Positions 23,245 through 31,356 of a stretch of 42,640 nucleotides of DNA are shown in pieces. The number at the start of each line of letters is the position of its first letter. Position 1 is the first letter of the stretch. Under the pieces are notes generated by a model that was not told the origin of the DNA, ran no database searches, and saw nothing but the letters and a program-made list of their open reading frames with translations. The stretch comes from DATKPE01 sp035524335 (lineage in GTDB: Bacteria > Bacteroidota > Ignavibacteria > UBA10030 > SZUA-254): positions 1-42,640 of the forward strand of contig DATKPE010000009.1 in the NCBI GenBank assembly GCA_035524335.1, read 5' to 3'. Both the position numbers and the translations under genes were made by a program.

Positions 23245-23916
23245 ATGAGATTAATCCCTCCGCGGCTCGAGAAATGGTTCAGTACGCTTCTGGACAGAGT
23301 TGTTCCGCTTCTCTGCTGTTCCTTCCTTCGTCCCAACATCGTTTCCGGAACCGGCTGTTTCTTTCATATCGCCGCAGGCATACTGCTGTTTCGCGGATAT
23401 TTTTTTCCGGCGGGAGTCCTGATTCTCCTGGGAGGAATTCTCGATCTTCTTGACGGGAAGCTTGCGCGGCTGACACGGAGGGACACTGCCTACGGGGCGG
23501 TGTTCGATGCCACGATGGACCGGGCCGGCGAACTGGCGATGTACCTCGGCATCGGCGGTTATTTTGTCGTTCATCGGATGGTCCCCGGTCTTATCGTCAC
23601 GGCACTGGCGACGGCCGGCTCGTTCATGGTGAGCTATGTCCGGGCGAGGGCGGAATCCTACAACATTCCGTGCGGCATCGGAGTTCTGCGCCGCCCCGAC
23701 CGGATTCTCCTGATCGGTCTCGGGGCGCTGACCAACGCGCTCTCCTTGCCGATCCAGAAACCGGTGCTGGCCCTCATGCCGATCATTTCGGTTCCGCACC
23801 GTCTCCTGCCGGTGCCCCTGATCATCGCGCTTCTCATCATTGCGGTCCTGGCCCCCGTCACGGTGGCACAGCGGCTCCGCCATGTCCGGCGCTGGCAGTC
23901 GCTCCTCCTCCCCTAG
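23245..23916 (+). CDS. CDP-alcohol phosphatidyltransferase family membrane protein
   Basis: A 223-aa membrane enzyme with the full family signature D67-xx-D70-G71-xx-A74-R75-x8-G84-x3-D88-x3-D92, which binds the metal and the CDP-alcohol. About six membrane helices are visible. It should join a CDP-linked lipid or alcohol to an alcohol acceptor (phospholipid head-group or inositol-phosphate type reactions); which one is not decidable. The 230 bases upstream carry several inverted repeats but no gene. Confidence 0.88.
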   Translation: MRLIPPRLEKWFSTLLDRVVPLLCCSFLRPNIVSGTGCFFHIAAGILLFRGYFFPAGVLILLGGILDLLDGKLARLTRRDTAYGAVFDATMDRAGELAMYLGIGGYFVVHRMVPGLIVTALATAGSFMVSYVRARAESYNIPCGIGVLRRPDRILLIGLGALTNALSLPIQKPVLALMPIISVPHRLLPVPLIIALLIIAVLAPVTVAQRLRHVRRWQSLLLP

Positions 23917-23936
23917 TCCTGTTTTCCCGGCGCGGT

Positions 23937-23965
23937 TTGATTATCCGGCGGGGATATAGTACCTT
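23937..23965 (+). promoter_or_regulatory. Sigma-70-like promoter of the carbon-nitrogen hydrolase
   Basis: TTGATT (23937-23942), 17-bp spacer, TACCTT (23960-23965). The start site would be near 23972, only about seven bases before the ATG at 23979. Confidence 0.5.
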
Positions 23966-23978
23966 ACCTCCGCATACC

Positions 23979-24761
23979 ATGATCGTTTCCGTCATCCAGA
24001 CCGATCCCGAATTCGGCAATATCGGGAAAAATATTTCCCAGGCCGAGGATCTCATCGCCGGAGTGACGGCGGATCTTTTTGTCCTGCCGGAGCTCTTTGC
24101 CACAGGGTATAACTTTGCCGATGCGGCTGAGGCGGCACAGGCCGCGGAGTCGCCGGCAGGCCCGACCCACCGCCGCCTGCAGGCTCTTGCGCGCCGGAAG
24201 GCGTGTTACATCGCCTACGGTTTCGCCGAAAAGGCGGAGCGGGTCTACAATTCTGCCGCAATCGTCGGGCCGGACGGGCTTGCCGGCCTCTACAGAAAAA
24301 TTCATCTCTTCAACCGGGAGAAGCTTCTCTTCGCTCCCGGGAATCTCGGTTTTCCCGTAGTGGAACTGCCGTTCGGGCGGGTCGGCATGATGATCTGCTT
24401 CGATTGGATTTTTCCGGAGAGCGCGCGGACTCTCGCGCTCGGCGGCGCCGAGCTTATCGTTCACCCTTCCAATCTGGTACTTCCGCACTGTCCCGACGCC
24501 ATGGTGACGCGCTGTCTGGAAAACAGGTTGTTTGCCGCCACAGCCAACCGGATCGGATCTGAAAACAGGGGAGGCCTGCGGTTCGATTTCATCGGCCGGA
24601 GCGGGGTGACCGCGCCGGACGGCACAATTCTGGTCCGGCTCGGGGAGGAATGCGGCGCCGGGATGGCCGAAATCGACCTCTCCAGCGCCAGATCGAAGAA
24701 AATCAACGAATACAACGATCTTCTTGCAGACCGGCGTCCCGAGTGGTACGGTCCCCGCTGA
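23979..24761 (+). CDS. Carbon-nitrogen hydrolase (omega-amidase/nitrilase family)
   Basis: A 260-aa protein with the Glu-Lys-Cys triad of the nitrilase superfamily: E38 (VLPELFATGY), K107 (YRKIHLF) and C140 (MMICFDWIFPE). Length and motifs fit branch members such as omega-amidases or N-carbamoyl-type amidohydrolases that act on linear amides. The reading frame is open upstream to 23670 inside the previous gene, but MIVSVIQTDPEF at 23979 is the standard family N-terminus. No Shine-Dalgarno precedes this ATG and the promoter is very close, so translation may be leaderless. Confidence 0.9.
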   Translation: MIVSVIQTDPEFGNIGKNISQAEDLIAGVTADLFVLPELFATGYNFADAAEAAQAAESPAGPTHRRLQALARRKACYIAYGFAEKAERVYNSAAIVGPDGLAGLYRKIHLFNREKLLFAPGNLGFPVVELPFGRVGMMICFDWIFPESARTLALGGAELIVHPSNLVLPHCPDAMVTRCLENRLFAATANRIGSENRGGLRFDFIGRSGVTAPDGTILVRLGEECGAGMAEIDLSSARSKKINEYNDLLADRRPEWYGPR

Positions 24762-24770
24762 CCGCCCTTC

Positions 24771-24799
24771 TTGACTTTATCTCTATTCTTTTGTAGGAT
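24771..24799 (+). promoter_or_regulatory. Sigma-70-like promoter of the four-TM protein gene
   Basis: TTGACT (24771-24776), 17-bp spacer, TAGGAT (24794-24799). It lies about 52 bases before the ATG at 24851, which has a strong GGAGG. Confidence 0.6.
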
Positions 24800-24850
24800 A
24801 GCACTCGCAATCGGCTCAGCTTTTCTTCATTCATCTTCCGCGGAGGAAGT

Positions 24851-25279
24851 ATGGGTAAAAAAATCTGGATCGGTTTTGTGGTCACGTACATCATCACGGA
24901 GGTGCTGGATTATCTGATTAACGGAGTTCTCCTCGGTCCGACGTACGACTGGCTGATGCGGTCGTTCCCCGGGCTGTACCGTCCCGAGGGGATGAAGATT
25001 TACATCTTCTTCATTACCAATATTTTCTTTTCGTTCTTTTTCGTCTACATTTTTTCCAGAGGATATGAGGGCAAGGGAGTCCTGGAGGGAGTCAGGTACG
25101 GCCTTTATATTGCCCTCATGGTGACACTGCCGGCGGCCTATGCGGAGTATGCGATGCATCCTCTTCCGTACTCGTTCGGGCTCAAGTGGTTTCTCTGCGG
25201 CACGGCAGAGTACATGATCGCCGGCGCGGTGCTTGCGATGATCTTCGGGTCTGCACGCAGGCCGGCACCGGCATCCTGA
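24851..25279 (+). CDS. Small four-TM membrane protein, function unknown
   Basis: A 142-aa hydrophobic protein with about four membrane helices (~5-28, ~48-68, ~80-100 and ~115-135). Charged or polar residues lie in the first helix region (TEVLDYLINGVLLGP). GGAGGAAGT gives a strong ribosome-binding site and there is a good promoter, so expression is likely. The pattern recalls small DUF1761-type or uncharacterised membrane proteins, but I cannot assign a family. Confidence 0.75.
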   Translation: MGKKIWIGFVVTYIITEVLDYLINGVLLGPTYDWLMRSFPGLYRPEGMKIYIFFITNIFFSFFFVYIFSRGYEGKGVLEGVRYGLYIALMVTLPAAYAEYAMHPLPYSFGLKWFLCGTAEYMIAGAVLAMIFGSARRPAPAS

Positions 25280-25378
25280 TTCTCCGATCCGAACCTTCCG
25301 ACGAAGGGGGGATTACGCGCCGCTGAGCGCGGAGGAATATCCACCGGCTGTACGCCCGGGAGCAGTCAGGGCATTCAC

Positions 25379-26491
25379 ATGAATATTCTGCTGACAAACG
25401 CGTCGCCGCTGTACGGCGGCGGAGAATTTTTCGTCTTCGAACTCGCGAAAGAACTCCGGTCGCGGGGAAAAAACGTCTTTGTTTCCTGCCGCGCATCCAA
25501 CCTTCTCTATAAAAAATGCGAAGAGACCGGAATCATCCTTCTCCCCCTCGAGTATCCCGACCGGGGTAAAGTCTTCCGCCACTGCGAGGCACTTCGCCGC
25601 ATCATCCGGCGGTACCGGATCCGCCTGATTCACTCCAACACCAACTACGACCGCACGGTGAGCGCGTTTGCCTCGCGATTCGAGCGCATTCCCCATGTCA
25701 CGAGTGTCCACAGCCTGCACTCGATCCAGCATAATCTGACGCACTGGATACGGAACCGTTGTGCGACGGATCAGTTCATCGTCGACGGTGTCTGCGTCCG
25801 GAATCTTCTCACCGGGACGGATCGCATCGATCCGGCCGGAATATCCGTCGTCCATCTGGGGATAGATCCGCTTGTGATGCGGAACGATGCCCGGCAGAGG
25901 GAGCGGACGAGAGCATCCTTCGGATTCGGCCCAGATCATGTCGTCATCGGGAATGTCGCACGGATGGTGCCGTTCAAGGGGCATGAGACGCTTCTCCGCG
26001 CCTTTGCGCTTGTCGCGCGCGCATCGGCCGTGGTACGCCTGCTTCTTGTCGGCGCCGGCGAGCTTCTTGGTCCCATGAAACAGCTTGCCGGAGATCTGGG
26101 TATCGCCGACCGGACGGCCTTTGCGGGGTTCAGGGACGATCTGGTCGCTCTGTATTCGGCATTCGACATCTATGCCCATTGCTCGGTCGAAGGCGGCGGG
26201 GAGACCTTTCCGTTTGCGGTGCTCCAGGCGCTGAGCCACGAGCTCCCCGTCGTTGTGACGCGGGTCGGGGACGTACCGGAGATGGTGGAGGAGGGAGTGA
26301 ACGGGTATGTGACCCGCGAGAAGGATGAGAGGGAGATCGCCCGCCGGCTTTCGGATCTGGCTGACGATCCGGGACGGAGGATAAAATTTGGCTCTGAAAG
26401 CAGGACGCTTCTCTACAGAAGGTTCACCATCGGGATGATGGTCGATCGTGTTGAAAAAATCTACAACACCGCAATAAATTCAAAGATTTAG
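25379..26491 (+). CDS. Glycosyltransferase family 4 protein
   Basis: A 370-aa GT-B enzyme. The N-terminal acceptor domain opens MNILLTNASPLYGGGEFFVFELA, a variant of the usual GGxE/N loop. The C-terminal donor domain has VIGNVARMVPFKGHETLLRA, then CSVEGGGETFPFAVLQALS with the catalytic-site Glu pair of GT4, and GDVPEMVEEGVNGYV. It should use a nucleotide sugar to extend a polysaccharide or glycolipid. It stands alone, with no other polysaccharide genes nearby. The ribosome-binding site is weak. Confidence 0.9.
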   Translation: MNILLTNASPLYGGGEFFVFELAKELRSRGKNVFVSCRASNLLYKKCEETGIILLPLEYPDRGKVFRHCEALRRIIRRYRIRLIHSNTNYDRTVSAFASRFERIPHVTSVHSLHSIQHNLTHWIRNRCATDQFIVDGVCVRNLLTGTDRIDPAGISVVHLGIDPLVMRNDARQRERTRASFGFGPDHVVIGNVARMVPFKGHETLLRAFALVARASAVVRLLLVGAGELLGPMKQLAGDLGIADRTAFAGFRDDLVALYSAFDIYAHCSVEGGGETFPFAVLQALSHELPVVVTRVGDVPEMVEEGVNGYVTREKDEREIARRLSDLADDPGRRIKFGSESRTLLYRRFTIGMMVDRVEKIYNTAINSKI

Positions 26492-26526
26492 GATGTGCAG
26501 GAACGGAAAGGAGGCGGGGGGATCTG

Positions 26527-26555
26527 TTGGAATTGGTCCCGTGATTCTCTACATT
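26527..26555 (+). promoter_or_regulatory. Sigma-70-like promoter at the head of the phosphatase-kinase operon
   Basis: TTGGAA (26527-26532), 17-bp spacer, TACATT (26550-26555), with expected start near 26562. No other comparable promoter or any terminator was seen from here to the right edge, so it may drive a transcript of more than 16 kb. Confidence 0.6.
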
Positions 26556-26604
26556 ATTAGTCTTAAATTATTTGTTCCTAATCATTTATCGGGTGTTCTT
26601 TACC

Positions 26605-27891
26605 GTGGATCAGCTGGGTCTTCTGCAGGAAGAAAATCTGCGTCTTCGGAAGGCGGTGGACGAGCTTTCCCTGCTTAACGAGCTAGCCCGCGTCATCAGT
26701 TCGACGATGAGCCTCGACGGCGTCATCGAGGGTGTGGTGAAGCGCGCAGTCCGGGCCGTGCACGGTCAACAGGGTATGATCACACTGGTCGACGAAGTCT
26801 CCCCGATGGAAATGAAGACGCTCGTGCGGGCGCAGAATTCCACCAGCCAGCACGAACAGTTCCACCTCAATCAGAACATTCTGGGGTGGATGATGATCAA
26901 TAAAAAGCCCCTCCTCTCGAACGATCTTCTGCACGATCCCCGTTTTTCCGGTGTCAAGGTCGAGGGAGACCTCAAGTCGCTTCTCTGTGTTCCCCTCCTT
27001 ATCCGGAACAGAATGGTCGGCATCCTCGCGGTGTTTAACAACAGCCGGGATTCGACCCAGTTTTCGGAGGACGACAAGCGTTTGCTGGCGATCATCGCCG
27101 CGCAGTCGGCGCAGATACTGGAAAATGCCAGACTCTACGAGGAAGAGCAGAAGAAGATGGTGCTGGAGAAGGATCTCATCGCCGGGCGGGAGGTCCAGAT
27201 GAATCTTCTGCCGAAACAGCTTCCGCGTCTGCCGCATTTCGAATTCGCGGCCGCGACGATCCCCGCCCAGGAGATCGGAGGAGACTTCTACGATTTTATC
27301 TCTACCGACGGGCAGACTTGCGAGGTGGTCGTCGCCGACGTGGCGGGCAAGGGGCTCTCCGCTGCACTGCTTGCAACGTTGGGGAAGGGCGTTCTGTACG
27401 GTCAGGCGATCCAGGTCAATTCGCCGCTCGAACAGATCCACCACAGCAACCGCGTCCTGCGAAGCTGTATACCGAGGAAATCGTTTATCACGATGCTCCT
27501 GGCGCTCGTCGATGCGGATTCCCGCACCGTCACCATTTCGAATGCAGGTCACTGCAACCCTCTTTTTTACCAGGCGGCCGCCGGGACCACCGAGCTACTC
27601 CGCGTCCGTGGCATGCCGCTGAATTTTACCGAACAGCTTGTCTGCGAGGAACGGCGCATCGAATTCCGGCCGAACGATCTCCTGGTCCTCTACAGTGACG
27701 GCGTTACCGAGGCCCAGAGCGGTATGAAGGAGATGTTCGGGGTGGAACGGCTTCAGGCCTTTATCGATGCGAACGGCACCGCGGCGCCGGGTATTCTGAT
27801 GCAGAAAATTCTGGACGAGATCCGACTGTTCTCAAAGGGTGTTCCCCAGAGCGACGACATCACACTGCTGATTCTCAAGGCGACCGATTGA
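26605..27891 (+). CDS. GAF-domain SpoIIE/PP2C-type protein phosphatase
   Basis: About 428 aa. A short coiled coil (LQEENLRLRKAVDELS) leads into a GAF domain (~25-180), then a helical linker (EEQKKMVLEKDLIAGREVQ), then a SpoIIE-type PPM phosphatase domain (~200-428). The latter has the metal-binding signatures GGDFYDF, VADVAGKGLSAALLA, LYSDGVTEA and QSDDITLLIL. It should remove phosphate from Ser/Thr residues. No in-frame ATG exists near the start: GTG 26605 was chosen because homologues start close to the coiled coil, while TTG 26572 and GTG 26593 are alternatives. It heads a series of Ser/Thr kinases and is a natural antagonist for them or for an anti-sigma antagonist-type substrate. Confidence 0.92.
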   Translation: MDQLGLLQEENLRLRKAVDELSLLNELARVISSTMSLDGVIEGVVKRAVRAVHGQQGMITLVDEVSPMEMKTLVRAQNSTSQHEQFHLNQNILGWMMINKKPLLSNDLLHDPRFSGVKVEGDLKSLLCVPLLIRNRMVGILAVFNNSRDSTQFSEDDKRLLAIIAAQSAQILENARLYEEEQKKMVLEKDLIAGREVQMNLLPKQLPRLPHFEFAAATIPAQEIGGDFYDFISTDGQTCEVVVADVAGKGLSAALLATLGKGVLYGQAIQVNSPLEQIHHSNRVLRSCIPRKSFITMLLALVDADSRTVTISNAGHCNPLFYQAAAGTTELLRVRGMPLNFTEQLVCEERRIEFRPNDLLVLYSDGVTEAQSGMKEMFGVERLQAFIDANGTAAPGILMQKILDEIRLFSKGVPQSDDITLLILKATD

Positions 27892-27948
27892 CGGTCCCGC
27901 GCCGGGAATCGATCCGTTCTTTATCAGGGCACATACGCGGAGTTGTCT

Positions 27949-28701
27949 ATGTTCATGAGGTTGGTTCAAATGAAGCTCGAACCGGAGCATGTTCCGGCCT
28001 TTCACCGGAACTATGATGAAAAGGTCATTCCCCTTCTCCGGGATACTCCCGGCTGTCTCTATGCAAGCCTCCTCTCGAGCACACACGCACCGGGCGATTG
28101 TATCTCCTTTACTCTCTGGGATAAGCCGCAAAGCGCCGAACATTATGAGCATGGCGGACTTTTCGACCGCCTGATGGACGGGGTGAACGAATATCTCGCC
28201 CCTTCATCCGAGTGGAGGGTTCATCTCACGGAGAACCTGACCATGGAGTACAATCCCGTCCCCGAAGCGCCCCGGATCGACGCCTATGAAATCGCGCTCA
28301 CCGATCAGGACAAATCCATTCCGGCGGAAAACGCCCTCTTCGTGAGGATTGTCGCCCCCGAACTCCGTCCCGACATGGCGCCTGAATTTCAGCACATCTA
28401 CAACACCGAAATTCTTCCCGTTCTCAGGGGCGTGCCCGGTTTTCGCAACGGCTACCTCTCGCGCAACGATGCGGATCATTCAAAATTTCTCTCGATCACC
28501 CTGTGGGATTCCGGCGCCCAGGCGGCGGCCTACGAATCCAGCGGTCTGTTCCGCCGGCTCACGGACCGGATGAAGCACACGTTTTCCGACATCTATCAGT
28601 GGAAGATGCAGATGCAGAACGAGAAACGCGGCCAGACGCCGGTCGCGGAGCACCTTTCCGTCGAAGGGTATGCGGTCATTACGGGGAAACGGTTTGTCTG
28701 A
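27949..28701 (+). CDS. Duplicated ABM-fold (antibiotic biosynthesis monooxygenase-like) protein
   Basis: A 250-aa protein made of two similar halves (~1-95 and ~115-215). Each half carries the pattern LVQ/FVRI...FHRNYDEKVIPLLRDTPGC...FTLWD...AEHYEHGGLFDRL and FQHIYNTEILPVLRGVPGF...ITLWD...AAYESSGLFRRL. This is the dimeric alpha/beta-barrel ABM fold fused in tandem. Such proteins range from quinol monooxygenases and haem-degrading enzymes to non-catalytic binders; no catalytic residues can be assigned. GCGGAG precedes ATG 27949. It sits between the phosphatase and the first clustered kinase, apparently in one operon. Confidence 0.75.
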   Translation: MFMRLVQMKLEPEHVPAFHRNYDEKVIPLLRDTPGCLYASLLSSTHAPGDCISFTLWDKPQSAEHYEHGGLFDRLMDGVNEYLAPSSEWRVHLTENLTMEYNPVPEAPRIDAYEIALTDQDKSIPAENALFVRIVAPELRPDMAPEFQHIYNTEILPVLRGVPGFRNGYLSRNDADHSKFLSITLWDSGAQAAAYESSGLFRRLTDRMKHTFSDIYQWKMQMQNEKRGQTPVAEHLSVEGYAVITGKRFV

Positions 28702-28779
28702 AGACCCGGCATCAGTCTATCATTGTACGATCTGCCGACGGCACGTCCGTGTCCTCCGGTTGAACACACGAGGAAGAGC

Positions 28780-30915
28780 ATGACAGAACAGATGATTTCA
28801 CATTACCGGATCGATGAAAAACTCGGAGAGGGAGGCATGGGCGTTGTGTACCGGGCGGTCGATGTTCAGCTCGACCGGCAGGTCGCGATCAAGGTGCTTT
28901 CTCCGCATCTTTCATCGAGCGAGGAGGGAAAGGCCCGGTTCGTGCAGGAAGCAAAAGCCGCCGCCGCCCTTAATCATCCGAATATCCTCTCGGTCTACGA
29001 AATCGGACAGGACAACGGCAGTCTCTACTTTGCGATGGAATTCGTCCCCGGCCAGACGCTGAAATCCTACATCGCCGGCAGGACCTCCGGACCGGGGATG
29101 CCCGTTCAGCAGGCGCTCGACTGGGCCGTCCAGATCGCGCAGGGCCTCGCCGCCGCCCACGACAAGGGAATCGTCCACCGCGATATCAAGCCCGAAAACA
29201 TCATGGTTACCGGCGACGATAAAATGAAGATCATGGATTTCGGGATCGCGAAACTCGCCGGCAGTTCAGGACTCACGCGGACGCGGACTTCGCTCGGGAC
29301 ACTCTCCTACATGTCTCCGGAACAGGCCAAGGGGGAAACCGCCGATCACCGGTCCGATATCTGGGCGCTCGGCGTCGTCCTTTTCGAAATGCTGACCGGG
29401 GAGGTTCCTTTCAAGGCGGAACATGAAGCCGCCCTCCTCTATCTTATTGCCAACGAGGAACCGCCCCTGCCGAGCGCTTTCGACCGCAAGATTCCCGCGC
29501 AGGTCGACACGCTCCTTCGCGGTATGCTGGAAAAGGACAGAGACCGCCGGATCCAGACCGCGCGGGCGGTGAAGGATGCGATCGGAACGGTTCGGCACGA
29601 ACTCGAGGCCGCGGCCGGCGTCCCGAAAACAAAGGCCATCGCAGTTCTGCCGTTTGACAATATCAGTCCGGAAAAGGAAAACGACTACTTCAGCGACGGG
29701 CTGACCGAGGAAATCATCGCCAACCTCTCCCGCCTCAAGAACATGCGGGTCATCTCCCGGACCACCACGATGCAGTACAAGGGAGCAAAAAAAGACATCA
29801 AGACCATCGGACGGGAACTCGGCGCCCGCTATATCATGGAGGGGAGCGTCAGAAAGTTCCAGGACAACCTCCGCATTACCGCCCAGCTCATCGACGTCGA
29901 TACGGATGCCCAGCTCTGGGCCGAGACCTACAAAGGGAAACTCGCCGACGTGTTCGACATCCAGGAACAGGTCTCCAAGCAGATCGTCGACGCCCTCATG
30001 CTGAAACTGACGCCGACCGAAAAAATAGTCCTGACAAAGCGCGCAACGCTGAATCCCGAAGCGTTCGACTGTAATCTCCGGGCGCGGAATTTTCTCTACC
30101 GCCGGACGAAAAACAGCCTCCAGTTTGCGATACAGCTCTTCCTCCGCGCCATCGAGCTGGATCCCCGGTATGCCGCCGCCTACGCCGGCCTCGGCGAGGC
30201 CTATGCATCGCTCTTTCAGGATTTCGAGCGGAAGGAAATCTGGCTCTCCAAGGCGATCGAGTCCGGTCTCAAGGCCCTGATGTACGACGCCACCCTCTCG
30301 GAAGCGTATGCCGCTCTCGGCCTCGCCTACCTGAATACCAAGGCGCTCGAAGATGCAGTCACCGCCTCCCGGAAGGCCATCGAACTCGACCCGAATAACT
30401 TTATCGGATACTGGATTCTCGGGCGGATTTACCACACCACCGATCGCGATCCGGAGGCGGTTGGGATGTTCCAGAAAGTGCTCGCGCTGAACCCCGATTT
30501 CTATTCCGCCGGTTCCGATCTCTACATCGTCTATATGCGGCTCGGCGAGAAGGATAAGGCGGAGGAGATGCTGAAAAAGAATATCGAGATCTATCCCCGC
30601 TACCTCTCCCAGCATCCGGACGATGCGAGAGGGCACATGTTTTATGCCATCGACCTCGTCCTGTGCGGCAGAAACGACGAGGCAAAGTCGGAAGCCGCCA
30701 AGGCGCTCGAACTCAACCCGAGCGATCCGCTCATGCTCTACAACGCCGCCTGCTTTTATGCCCAGATGGGGGAACGACAGCTTGCCCTTCAGTCGCTCCG
30801 GAATGCCATCATCGCCGGGTATGAAAATTTCGACTGGGCTCAGCGGGATCCGGATCTCGACGCAATCCGGGATGATCCCTCCTTCGCTGAAATGATGAGG
30901 AGGCAGAAATCGTGA
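28780..30915 (+). CDS. Ser/Thr protein kinase with TolB-N-like domain and TPRs, no TM segment
   Basis: A 711-aa kinase. Kinase domain ~9-275: GEGGMGVVY (16-24), Lys38, HRD (133-135), DFG (153-155), and the activation segment LTRTRTSLGTLSYMSPE. A TolB-N/FlgO-like domain starts directly after (~283-410; IAVLPFDN, YFSDGLTEEII, GARYIMEGSVR, DAQLWAETY), then TPR-like repeats to the end. No hydrophobic span lies between kinase and sensor, unlike the other complete kinases here, so it is predicted to be cytoplasmic. AGGAAG precedes ATG 28780. Its stop overlaps the next small gene (GTGA). Confidence 0.94.
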   Translation: MTEQMISHYRIDEKLGEGGMGVVYRAVDVQLDRQVAIKVLSPHLSSSEEGKARFVQEAKAAAALNHPNILSVYEIGQDNGSLYFAMEFVPGQTLKSYIAGRTSGPGMPVQQALDWAVQIAQGLAAAHDKGIVHRDIKPENIMVTGDDKMKIMDFGIAKLAGSSGLTRTRTSLGTLSYMSPEQAKGETADHRSDIWALGVVLFEMLTGEVPFKAEHEAALLYLIANEEPPLPSAFDRKIPAQVDTLLRGMLEKDRDRRIQTARAVKDAIGTVRHELEAAAGVPKTKAIAVLPFDNISPEKENDYFSDGLTEEIIANLSRLKNMRVISRTTTMQYKGAKKDIKTIGRELGARYIMEGSVRKFQDNLRITAQLIDVDTDAQLWAETYKGKLADVFDIQEQVSKQIVDALMLKLTPTEKIVLTKRATLNPEAFDCNLRARNFLYRRTKNSLQFAIQLFLRAIELDPRYAAAYAGLGEAYASLFQDFERKEIWLSKAIESGLKALMYDATLSEAYAALGLAYLNTKALEDAVTASRKAIELDPNNFIGYWILGRIYHTTDRDPEAVGMFQKVLALNPDFYSAGSDLYIVYMRLGEKDKAEEMLKKNIEIYPRYLSQHPDDARGHMFYAIDLVLCGRNDEAKSEAAKALELNPSDPLMLYNAACFYAQMGERQLALQSLRNAIIAGYENFDWAQRDPDLDAIRDDPSFAEMMRRQKS

Positions 30916-31283
30916 AGCCAATTCCCTCTCCGGCCCATGCCGCACCGGGCGCCTCCCTGTCGGACATTGTGCGGAGCGCCGCATCTCTTTCCCAGATACG
31001 CAGGTCGGACCTCGCTCCGGGAGACTGGCTTGCCGTAAAAACCTCCAATTCTCTCTACACCATCAGGGTCCTCGGAAACGAAGCGTATGAAATAGCCGGG
31101 GGCTGGTTTTCCCGCACTTCCGCCGGCACAGCGGTCGTGCGGATCAGCGGCTGTACATGGGGCGGATCCTCAATCAAAACAGACATCGTCGCGGCATGCG
31201 GTCTCAGGCTGGAGTTCGGCAACAGAGTGCGCACCAGCCCCATCGGAACAATCGTTCACGTTCCCTTCGCAAGGATGAACTGA
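30912..31283 (+). CDS. Small beta-rich protein translationally coupled to the kinase
   Basis: A 123-aa protein starting with GTG inside the stop of the kinase gene (GTGA overlap), which argues for coupled translation. It has an N-terminal low-complexity tail (~1-25) and a compact domain: SDLAPGDWLAVKTSNSLYTI, then YEIAGGWFSR, ISGCTWGGSSIKTDIVAACG and LRLEFGNRVRTSPIGTIVHV. There is no signal peptide or membrane helix. No family is recognised. The two Cys (SGCTWGG, AACG) and the PGD turn look like conserved structural points. Position suggests a partner or substrate of the flanking kinases. Confidence 0.75.
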   Translation: MKPIPSPAHAAPGASLSDIVRSAASLSQIRRSDLAPGDWLAVKTSNSLYTIRVLGNEAYEIAGGWFSRTSAGTAVVRISGCTWGGSSIKTDIVAACGLRLEFGNRVRTSPIGTIVHVPFARMN

Positions 31284-31356
31284 TGAAAACCGCCGCACCG
31301 CCGATGTCCGGTTCCACCCCGCACAATTTCTTTTGCCAACCGGCCGGAGGAGCCCA

